Shown here piece by piece: positions 9,272 to 16,776 of a stretch of DNA of 20,634 nt. Every line of letters starts with the position of its first letter. Positions within the stretch are counted from its first letter, which is position 1. The notes below the pieces were generated by a model. That model ran no database searches and was not told the origin of the DNA. It was given only the letters and a program-made list of their open reading frames with translations. Position numbers and translations under genes: made by a program. This DNA is from Halocafeteria seosinensis (taxonomy: Eukaryota > Sar > Bigyra > Bicosoecida): assembly GCA_001687465.1 (NCBI GenBank), contig LVLI01000477.1:1-20634 (forward strand). The letters run 5' to 3'.

Positions 9272-10087
9272 TCATGCTAGTTCATCATCAGGAACGCGGT
9301 TCTCTTGTCCGTCCTCGTCATCACCACCTTCGTTTGTACTGGGTGTTTCAGTGTCTACAAACTCCGCTGCGTATCCTAATGCAGATCCTAAAGTGTTGCC
9401 GAACCACCCCACAGCAGAATTTACGGACGTTGTAACATTCCGGGTGATAGTCTCCCAGTCTCCACCGTGCTGGTTCCCTTCAGTCCCCGTGCTATCGCTT
9501 CTTACGGCAGGACTTTCAGGAGCATGCATTCCTTGTCCACCAACGCTAGTCGCAGCCGTCGCCACACCTAAATCCGTAGGCGCAGTTCCAGAGCCGCTCG
9601 TAGTTGACGATGATTGGTCAGCACCCAGAACACCTTGCCCACTTCGTAAAACAGAAGCCGCGTGCTTTCGTAAATGCTTGAACCCCGTACTCGTTTCTTG
9701 GGAAGCCGTTTGCCATGCTCGACTAACATCTTGCTTTGCATGATTTATGAACTCCTGATCTGTCAGTGTACTGGACTGCTCCTTGGCTTTCCGTGCTAAC
9801 TCGGAGGCGTTAGATTCCACAGTTCCAAGTCCCTTCCATAAATATTCCTGAGCAGTGCTCGCTCCTCGTCGAAGACGTTCAACAGGGAGAACCATATCTA
9901 AACTGCTCGAATTACGATCATCTTGCTCACCGGGGCTCCCAATATCGTCATCTCCTTGTAACGCGCTTTCTGAAGGTTGGTTAATATGTGGTTGATTCCA
10001 ATTTTCCACGTCGTCCGACGGCGCGTTGTCCCGCTGGTTGGTTTGAGGGGTGTACGAGCTCCCTGTACCAAGGTCAAACGGGTCCAT
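9272..10087 (-). CDS. Hypothetical acidic, serine/threonine-rich protein
   Basis: Predicted 271 aa, single exon. I chose the ATG at 10087 (MDPFDLGTGSS); the open frame extends 34 codons further upstream but those residues look like untranslated sequence. The N-terminal third is polar and disordered. A central segment (VERLRRGASTAQEYLWKGLG, then helices with KAKEQSSTLTDQEFINHAKQ and a FKHLRKHAASVL stretch) looks helical and amphipathic. A G/S/T-rich linker leads to a second amphipathic, partly hydrophobic segment (NSAVGWFGNTLGSALGYAAE), and the protein ends in an acidic tail (GGDDEDGQENRVPDDE). No catalytic motif, signal peptide or certain membrane span is present. Paired amphipathic segments could mean peripheral membrane binding, which is only inference. 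It converges on the TPR-methyltransferase gene (140 bp apart) and diverges from the second methyltransferase. Confidence 0.65.
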   Translation of the reverse strand: MDPFDLGTGSSYTPQTNQRDNAPSDDVENWNQPHINQPSESALQGDDDIGSPGEQDDRNSSSLDMVLPVERLRRGASTAQEYLWKGLGTVESNASELARKAKEQSSTLTDQEFINHAKQDVSRAWQTASQETSTGFKHLRKHAASVLRSGQGVLGADQSSSTTSGSGTAPTDLGVATAATSVGGQGMHAPESPAVRSDSTGTEGNQHGGDWETITRNVTTSVNSAVGWFGNTLGSALGYAAEFVDTETPSTNEGGDDEDGQENRVPDDELA

Positions 10088-10554
10088 CGTGCTTTGAGTA
10101 AACGCTCTATGACGCAGAACCCTCGTGTATGTGTCACAACTTGAACTTCCAAAACAACAAAAAGGGAAATCCAGGGGGAAGAAGCACAAGTCAAGCGTTT
10201 ATTCCCTTGGTCAGCAATCCTTCCCTATAGAGTCCTCCACACTCTATTTCATCAAGACCGGTTTATTCTCTCGCCAGACACTCTTTAATCGAAAACAGAC
10301 GCTACGAGTGCTCCATGTGGGTAACAACACGCTCCTATAGTTTAAACGCTTGTCACGTTGAAGATCACCGAAGCCACCTTCACAAAAGCGATTTAGCACG
10401 TTGAAGTTGGGATAAACCGACTATCCAACAGCGTTTTACTGCACAAACGTCCATGTGTATGAGGTTGACACGTGCATGTGAGCACGTGTGAAGTGTGGGT
10501 GTTGCTTGTGCTCGCTTGCGTTCCTTTGGGGAATGGTAGGGAGTGCTAGTTAGC
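10088..10554. promoter_or_regulatory. Divergent promoter region with two G-boxes
   Basis: These 467 bp separate the hypothetical gene (minus) from the small methyltransferase gene (plus). The most distinctive content is the pair of CACGTG boxes at 10469-10474 and 10483-10488, listed separately. No gene is visible in it. Confidence 0.5.
10468..10489. promoter_or_regulatory. Paired G-box (CACGTG) elements in inverted arrangement
   Basis: acacgtg (10468-10474) and cacgtgt (10483-10489) are reverse complements of each other, separated by 8 nt. Each contains the palindromic G-box/E-box core CACGTG, the site bound by bZIP and bHLH transcription factors in plants, algae and fungi. The pair lies 66 bp before the methyltransferase ATG at 10555 and 381 bp from the hypothetical gene's ATG, so it most probably serves the former. 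Binding is inferred from the motif alone. Confidence 0.55.
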
Positions 10555-11439
10555 ATGGAATTACTGCCGTGGAAGCTGTGGTTCCAGCAGCTCCCAATAG
10601 ACGATGATGAGAATAATGTTGAGCAAGAGGCTGTTGCTTCATTTCCCCTGCGTATTGAAGTTGTCAAGAACCCCAAAAACGAGACGATACGGTGCAAACA
10701 ACAGTGTGACCTATGGGCGTTCTGCTGGGCTTCGGGAGCATTCCTGGGAGAACTGCTGATACAACCAGGCATTCAACAAGCTCTTTTAAAGAGGAGGAAC
10801 GTAATCGAGTTAGGCTGTGGACTAGGAATACCCTCGCTTGTGTGCTCCTTGGAACCGACGTGCCAAGTTACCGCCACAGACTTGGTCCAAGATGCACTGG
10901 ATGTGGTGAAGAGGAACACACAACACGTAGCTGCTGCAAAAGATTCGCTCCGAACCAGCAAGCTAAGCTGGAATGAATGGGGTTCCATTGAATGTCCCAC
11001 TACCGTATATGATTCAGAATCATATGAGCACTATGATGTATGCCTAGGAGCGGACGTTACCTTCATTGGAAGCAATCTCAAGCCTGTGCTACGGACTATG
11101 TATAGACTTTTACGCCCTGGCGGCCTTGGGATACTCGTCGATCCGGGAAGGTTCCCCGGAATTACGGAACTCGACGCGTACGCTTCCGATTGTGGTCTAG
11201 AAATCGTCTGGGAAGTAAGCTCGACTGCTGCTGTGAGCACCCCAGTTTGCACTCTTGAGAAACTGAATCTGGCGATCCTCCGGAAAGCTAGCGACAAGGA
11301 TGGACAGATTGAGCCAATAAGTACCGAAGCAGTTCAGAAAATAGCTCAAACGCTGCTCGACTACAAGCAAAAGGTAGCGCAACGCAACCCAACGGAAGGA
11401 AAACATCATACTCTCGATCTGAGCTCACGGCTAGAGTAG
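10555..11439 (+). CDS. Small family-16 methyltransferase (METTL21/METTL23-like)
   Basis: Predicted 294 aa, intronless, from the first ATG (MELLPWKLW). A Rossmann-type SAM-dependent methyltransferase domain spans about residues 50-245. LWAFCWASGAFLGELL stands where the family has its tryptophan-containing entry helix. Motif I is VIELGCGLG (83-91), followed by VTATDLVQDAL with the acidic residue expected to contact SAM. LGADVTFIG (164-171 region) is the post-II motif, and LLRPGGLGILVDPGR follows. In this family the fourth motif is usually DxxY; here Tyr is replaced by Phe (ADVTF). The family methylates lysines or other residues on proteins; the substrate cannot be read from sequence. The C-terminus is lysine-rich and short. 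It shares only the methyltransferase fold with the larger TPR-fused protein 1.4 kb upstream. It converges on the ASF1-like gene, stop to stop 39 bp apart. Confidence 0.8.
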   Translation: MELLPWKLWFQQLPIDDDENNVEQEAVASFPLRIEVVKNPKNETIRCKQQCDLWAFCWASGAFLGELLIQPGIQQALLKRRNVIELGCGLGIPSLVCSLEPTCQVTATDLVQDALDVVKRNTQHVAAAKDSLRTSKLSWNEWGSIECPTTVYDSESYEHYDVCLGADVTFIGSNLKPVLRTMYRLLRPGGLGILVDPGRFPGITELDAYASDCGLEIVWEVSSTAAVSTPVCTLEKLNLAILRKASDKDGQIEPISTEAVQKIAQTLLDYKQKVAQRNPTEGKHHTLDLSSRLE

Positions 11440-11478
11440 CGCTACTTAGCCTCACCTACGTGATCGGCGGACTCAACT

Positions 11479-12024
11479 CTACTCCAGAGGATTATAGATT
11501 GTACGAATAAATTCTCCGTCTTTGTCTTTGTGAACGTTTACCACCATTTTCACATCTGCGATACCTGTGGAACCCTCGTAAAGGGAAGCGCATAGCATGC
11601 CAGCGTTAGATAACGCGCTAGGCTTTATATCCGACACATCTATAGTTGACGCCTGCATTTCAATATATGTACGTACACCCGCAGAAAAACACAACGCAAC
11701 GCATGCACTTACATGAAACTTCATAGTGTTCTGTCCGCCCTTATAGGTCTCCGTGGTCGTCTTGCCCAGGTGCACGATGTACCGCTTCCTCATGCCATCT
11801 ACAATGTACGAGACATCCCAGTGCCCTTCAAATTCTCTATCTGTTGTAAAATCCATCTCTAAGCTGCACATAATACGAACCTGTCAACTGCGACGCATGG
11901 AATTCCTGTAAACTCATACACAGTGTACGTACTCTAGCTTTTCAGAGACGCTGCATTGATTGGGAGAGGCATCTATCCTCGTCACTTCTATTCGGGGACA
12001 ATCTGCCCCTTCCCCACTGGCCAT
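11479..12024 (-). CDS. ASF1-like histone-chaperone-fold protein, 3 exons
   Basis: Predicted 138 aa. Exons are 12024-11933, 11863-11713 and 11652-11479, with introns of 69 and 60 nt. Exon 1 starts ATGGCCAGTGGGGAAGG and splices at gtacgt, joining SVSEKL to DLEMDFTTDREFEG in frame. The second intron has gtaagt and tgcag ends but no stop codon, so a naive open frame reads through it. Spliced, NTMKFH joins ASTIDVSD. The protein is a single beta-sandwich. CPRIEVTRIDASPN, then a hydrophobic LEMDF strand, then HWDVSYIVDG parallel ASF1 (FEIQFEC; LEWKLIYVGS). MKFHASTIDVSDIKPSAL and GEFIRTIYN parallel ASF1 FVFQAD..IPES and QEFIRVGYY. ASF1 chaperones histones H3-H4. The match is divergent, the GVTVVLLTC strand is poorly kept, and there is no C-terminal acidic tail, so a paralogue or another immunoglobulin-like protein is possible. 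Confidence 0.6.
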
Positions 12025-12691
12025 TGTCTTGTATAAGCAGTCGTGGAAGTCCAGAGCCGAGACAGAAGACTCCAACGGTCTCTCTAGCTTGTCAGAAAAG
12101 AGGGTGCTCTTAAATAGTGGCTACAATAGAAGTGGGTGACAATACAAGCTGGATTTTTCTTGTTTCTTTCTTTCTGGTGTAGGTATTGCATCTACATACA
12201 GACGGCATGACTGATGAGGTGACAGCGTAGGTCGCATAACCGATCGCACCATCTCTGACACACAGATATTGGAGGATTCCTCTCAATAAGTATGGAATCT
12301 TATTCATATACTGCAAACAGCATACGAGTTTCCATAGCGTATTGCCACCATTGCGTGTGTTTCGATTAAAAGGTAAATCAGTTCCAACAACATGCTACGT
12401 GCACACTGCGCCGCCGCTGGGGGCACATATCTCGTACAGCGTGCTACATACTTCAGCTAAAGGTAGCATCCACGGTGGTCTGTATAGGCCTGTACCACGG
12501 TCTCGATTCTTCAACTAGGAGGCCACATCTCTAGATTGCGTCCCGCCGGCATAAAAGCGACCTGCAACAATTTAGTCTCTCGATGCTGTTCATTGAGTTG
12601 ACATGTGCCAATACTTAATCACGCCGTTTATCAATTATACAGACAAAAAGTTATAGTATTTGCTATGCGGCACTAATCGCTGAGATCCAGA
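12025..12691. other. Intergenic region upstream of the ASF1-like gene, downstream of CDK
   Basis: About 667 bp with no gene that I can support. It should contain the ASF1-like promoter (its right-hand neighbour) and the 3' untranslated region of the CDK gene. A short minus-strand open frame at 12110-12316 has a low-complexity, unfamiliar product and is not accepted. I see no tRNA-like T-arm and no repeat. Confidence 0.4.
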
Positions 12692-14727
12692 TCACCTAGA
12701 CCTCCGCCTTCTAGATCGCTGAGGCGAACGGCTACGTCGACGGTGTCTTGGCGATCGGGAGCGTCTGCGATATTCCGACGAGGAAAAAGATGGTGAACGC
12801 CTTCTTCTCGAGTGGGATCGACGTCTTCGTTTTTCGGGACTGCGGGAGTCTGATCTTCGTCTCCTAGAAGGAGACCTCGAACGGCGCCTTCTAGATCTCT
12901 TTCGCGATCGGCAATCATTTCCACTACTTGATCGTCTTCTGTGGCTGCCGTGATCACTCCTTCCATGAGACCTTCGCCGCCTAGTAGGAGAGGGTGATTC
13001 GTTGTTGCTCCTTGACTCCGCACCGTTAGTTCGATGAGTTTTATCCACTCTACTCTCGTTATTGTGAGAGCCGGCAGTGTCCTGCTTGTTTTCAATGGTA
13101 TGTGACACGGAATCCTCCTCCGGTTGGGTAGCACCGTATATATAGTTTCTCACTGACTCTTTGCGGTTATCAGCGTGAGCCTCTAAAGAATGCGGGGCAG
13201 CACTGGGTAAATTTTTCGATGCATTTCCACGGTCCTGTTTGTTCGACGATGCAGCGTTTGTCGTGCCTTTTCCTTTCCGCTGTTTGTCCCGTGCTTTTGC
13301 AGACATTTCATGGTAGTCTTCATTCTGATCTAGTTCCCCTGAAAGCAAAGGCAATTGATCATTCCCAAAGTTGCGAATCTCATCGAAGAATGTCGACTTC
13401 AGCGCTGCATCCGCTGTCAGACGTCTTGAGGGATCCCCCTGTAGTAGGCCTTCCACTAGTTGCTTCGTGGGTAAATCAACTCCGGATTCCCTCTGCTTTT
13501 CCAAAAATGAACTCAATTTTGGGTCTTTCTCTTTAAAGCTGAACTCTTTCCATTTCGGAAGCTCGGTGAGATTCCTGTGTCGGGGAGGGCTCACTGAAGG
13601 CGTCCCAATCATGTCAAATACCTTGTTTAGCTGATTCGTTGTATTCTGCCCGGGAAAAAATGGTTTTCCTAGTATCAGCTCTAGCAGAATACATCCAATG
13701 CTCCACAAATCCACCGAAGGTCCATATGTAGTTGATCCCAAGAGTAGCTCAGGAGGTCTGTACCAAAGAGTGATCACATTATTCGTCATTGTCCCTCCGT
13801 ATTGAACAGCCTTCCGAGAAAGACCAAAATCAGCTAGCTTAACCTTATTGTCATCACTAATCAAAATATTGCTGCATTTTAAGTCGCGATGAATGTGCTT
13901 TGCGTTGTGAAGATGTGCTAGTGCTCGAAGAAGCTGATAGACGTAAACTTTAATCGTTTTGCGGTCCATCCTGCGTGTAACGAAAATGCCATCACACATA
14001 AACAAAAGTCATTAAATGAACATGCATCTGGAGCTGCGTACTTTAGCGGCGAAAGAATAAGCCCCGCCATATCGTAGGGGACATATTCGAACACCATATA
14101 TATTGTGCCAGGCTGATCGTCACCTGAGTCTTCTTTCCCAGGAGCAGCTTCGGTGCTTTGATTCTGAGTCTCACTTGCTGTTTGGGTTTCCTTCTGAGAT
14201 GAAGAGGTAGCACTCCCATTTTCAAACGGACTTTCTAGTGGAGCCACGTCTGTTTGACTAGCTGCAGTGTCATGACGCACAAGGAGAGTCAATTTAAATC
14301 TTGTCCCATCAACGATTTCGCTTTCTCGGGGATATCGTACCTGATCGTACTACAATTTCTTTGAGGCCAACAATATTGGGGTGCCGTAAGCGCTGTAATA
14401 TCTTTATCTCCCGGAGGGCGGTCCTATGGACGCCTTCCTTACTGTGATGGGGCTTTATTTGTTTCAAAGCAACAGGCTCTTTTGTCACTTTATCACGAGC
14501 TTTCCACACGAGTCTGCACGTATTCACACCCAGCGATCAACACATCGGACCGGAATCTTTCTCCTTTCCACAACTTGGACTCACCCGTAAGCGCCTTGGC
14601 CTATCATAGACAGCTTCTCAAAGGCATCCACAGTCCGAACTCCCCATCGTAAACTGGAAGCAGCTCCTGCCGAGTTGCTTCTTTCTTGCTCCCGATATGG
14701 CGTCGAGGAACCCTCTGCGGCCGCCAT
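12692..14727 (-). CDS. CDK9/CDK12-type cyclin-dependent kinase with C-terminal RS domain, 4 exons
   Basis: Predicted 604-aa transcriptional CDK. Exons are 14727-14585, 14513-14341, 14261-14042 and 13970-12692; introns are 71, 79 and 71 nt. Features: glycine loop GQGAYG (43-48), ATP lysine K65 in PVALKQIK, cyclin-binding helix HRTALREIKIL (E83), and a polar insert of about 50 residues at 106-155. The hinge is MVFEYVPYD, the catalytic loop HRDLKCSN (206-213) and the DFG at 226-228. The T-loop Thr is T241 in MTNNVITLWYRPPE, the CDK9/CDK12/CDKC signature. From about 504 to the end the chain is an arginine/serine-rich domain of RS and SP repeats, like SR splicing factors. Such kinases pair with cyclin T or K, phosphorylate the RNA polymerase II tail and promote elongation; an RS region would place the protein in nuclear speckles. 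The start at 14727 is the first ATG upstream of the glycine loop, in MAAAEGSSTP. Confidence 0.9.
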
Positions 14728-15021
14728 TTTCCTACCAAGAAAAGACCAACCTTATCTCTACGGTGGCATCACGGAAATATCGAATCTATCAACCTCAATG
14801 AGCCTCTCACAAAATGCATGCCGACTAAAGCGAACAAACAAATATTTCCCCCGATATTAGTGGCCAAATTGGGTCGCTTTTCCGGGCTTGTTTCTCCACT
14901 GTACTATACTATATTACCCTTTACACGATTGCGTGGGGTACGTAGCATCATCTTCCACGAGTGGGGATTTCAGTGTGTGTCTGTAGCGAACGTGCAACTT
15001 GGTGGGGTTTTGGCTTGTTCC
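14728..15021. promoter_or_regulatory. Divergent promoter region, CDK / nuclease-kinase gene
   Basis: About 294 bp lie between the CDK start codon and the preferred start of the nuclease-kinase gene. The frame of the latter stays open backwards through this region and into the antisense of CDK exon 1, with one in-frame ATG at 14818. No TATA element or repeat stands out. Confidence 0.45.
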
Positions 15022-16776
15022 ATGGTGGAGCCCCCGTCGTGGTTTGATATCTCAGCAGGAACCATTGTAGCAATACTTGTTTCTGTAATATATATTTTAG
15101 CATTTCAACTGAAAGAGGAAAAACTCGAGCGCAAGAGGGCAGAGGAGAGAGCTGAGGCCGAGCACAAGAGGGGAGAGGGGAGAGCAGAGGCCGCGCGCAA
15201 GAAGGCAGAGGCCGAGCGCAAGAAGGCAGAGGAGAGAGCAGAGGCCGCGCGCAAGAAGGCAGAGGCCGAGCGCAAGAGGGCAGAGGAGAGAGCAGAGGCC
15301 GCGCGCAAGAAGGCAGAGGCCGAGCGGATCGAGCGATACAGGAACTCGATTGTCAACCGGGGCACGCTTCCGCCCTTACGCGAAGTACAAAGTTTTAGTG
15401 CTACTATCAGCCACGGAGGAGTGTTTTCCAGTCATGTGGAAGCAGAAGCTATTTCTTCCGTTTTCAGGTTTGTTGCGAATTTGCAACTTAAAGCCGATAC
15501 TGACGCCAATCGTATATGGAAATGTTATCCTAGAGGAACGCTTACACCCGGTATCGGGATACCTGTGGACAACGAGGCGAGCATTGTAACTTACGCTCTT
15601 CATGTCATCGAGGATATAATAGAATCTTTGGGAATAACAGCAGTGAGGATGGTGCAAGAAGTACAGTCTAAAAACCAAAGACCTGACATATTCATTATAT
15701 ATTTGGACAAGACGCCGATCGGGTTGATTGAAGTCAAAGTGCCGGGAAAATTAGATGAAGATGAAGCAATGACCAATAAAAGAGTGTGTGGCCAAGTCTT
15801 CGACTACTTGAAGATGTTGCGACATTATTATGGTGTCCAGCAACCCTTCTGTATTTTGACAACGTATAAGTCATGGCGTGTATTCTGGCTCCCAGAGTCA
15901 GACGACCTGGCTGCTCGGGAAAATGTAGGGAACCCGGAGCCTAGTATGGAACAAGTCGAGACTCTGCGTCATACTTACCCACATTTTCAAGAGTTTATAC
16001 AGCAGAACGTGGTGGATGTAGAAGCGAGAGTAAATCAACAAGACGGTCGGAGATGTCATTGCTCGGGCGTGTTCCGCTATGATAATCCCGATATCCTTCG
16101 TTTCCTTGGTTCAACCTTAGTAAAAATGCTCGCAGTGACAATCCGTTGCCCGGAATTCGATAATCTTCAAAGAGCTGTGGCACTCGTCGAGAGACGTTCC
16201 TGGAGATGGATAGACCTATCCACAAACAGGGACCGACTTTCCTGGATTCCGGCGGCACCAGATCAGCGGGTTACATCATTCGTCGTGCTGAAACTGTTGG
16301 GTCGAGGTATTGAAGGAAAAGTTTGGTTGGCGTGTACGCGAAATCTTCAAGTATGCGCTATAAAATTCAAGCACGAAAATGTCTTTCCTTCTGAAGACAC
16401 AAACAGTAGTCTAACTGATGATGCAATGTACCGCGAAGTGGCATGCTGGAATGAAGCGCAGCCAGTTGTAGGTCGAAATGTACGCATGCGAACGTTGGCT
16501 GGTTCGAACGCCATCGTGATGCCCTACATTCCTCAAGACCCTCAAGGTACCCTTACTCGGGAAAAAACGAATGCAGTGAGAGCTGCAATCCGGGCCTTCT
16601 CTGACAATGGGTGGACACACGATGATCTTCATTGGCGTCATGTAGGATATTATCGTCAAAACGGAGTCCTCTATGCTGTGTTATTGGACCTTGGTCATGT
16701 GTCGAGGATCAACAGAGCTGACAGAGCGGCGGCAAGGAAGAAAATGCTAAAAGAACTTGATTTGGAGCAAACGTGA
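15022..16776 (+). CDS. Membrane-anchored coiled-coil protein with PD-(D/E)xK nuclease and atypical kinase domains (Crinkler-like)
   Basis: Predicted 584 aa from ATG at 15022, intronless. Order: a short polar head; a single hydrophobic span (about 11-29, GTIVAILVSVIYILAF); a highly charged coiled coil (31-105) built from 18-residue repeats. A restriction-endonuclease-like domain (about 115-330) has candidate catalytic residues E185, D222 (RPDIF), E237 and K239 (LIEVKV) and Q258 (GQVFDYL), then a FCILTTYKSWRVFWL strand. An atypical kinase domain (about 415-570) has LGRGIEGKVW, ATP lysine K448 (VCAIKF), E472 (YREV), hinge MPYIPQ, catalytic loop HDDLHWRHV (533-541) and DLG (556-558). Nuclease followed by kinase is the effector pair of one class of Crinkler proteins; here the usual N-terminal Crinkler header is replaced by a membrane span and coiled coil. 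An in-frame ATG at 14818 would give 652 aa. Function (effector, immunity, conflict with genetic parasites) is inference. Confidence 0.8.
   Translation: MVEPPSWFDISAGTIVAILVSVIYILAFQLKEEKLERKRAEERAEAEHKRGEGRAEAARKKAEAERKKAEERAEAARKKAEAERKRAEERAEAARKKAEAERIERYRNSIVNRGTLPPLREVQSFSATISHGGVFSSHVEAEAISSVFRFVANLQLKADTDANRIWKCYPRGTLTPGIGIPVDNEASIVTYALHVIEDIIESLGITAVRMVQEVQSKNQRPDIFIIYLDKTPIGLIEVKVPGKLDEDEAMTNKRVCGQVFDYLKMLRHYYGVQQPFCILTTYKSWRVFWLPESDDLAARENVGNPEPSMEQVETLRHTYPHFQEFIQQNVVDVEARVNQQDGRRCHCSGVFRYDNPDILRFLGSTLVKMLAVTIRCPEFDNLQRAVALVERRSWRWIDLSTNRDRLSWIPAAPDQRVTSFVVLKLLGRGIEGKVWLACTRNLQVCAIKFKHENVFPSEDTNSSLTDDAMYREVACWNEAQPVVGRNVRMRTLAGSNAIVMPYIPQDPQGTLTREKTNAVRAAIRAFSDNGWTHDDLHWRHVGYYRQNGVLYAVLLDLGHVSRINRADRAAARKKMLKELDLEQT
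15136..15327 (+). repeat. 54-bp tandem repeats coding for the coiled coil
   Basis: Near-identical 54-bp units begin at 15190 and 15244, and a partial copy begins at 15298; a diverged copy precedes them at about 15136-15189. Each unit codes for 18 residues of the pattern ARKKAEAERKKAEERAEA. Copies differ by only one or two bases (for example aag/agg), so the expansion looks recent. The purine-rich strand bias also creates a long open frame on the opposite strand, which is a shadow. Confidence 0.85.

Noticed and set aside
12673-13134. Minus-strand 153-codon open frame under the CDK tail
   Set aside because: Shadow frame of the arginine/serine-rich repeats.
15105-15365. Minus-strand alanine/serine-rich open frame
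   Set aside because: Shadow of the purine-rich coiled-coil repeats on the other strand.
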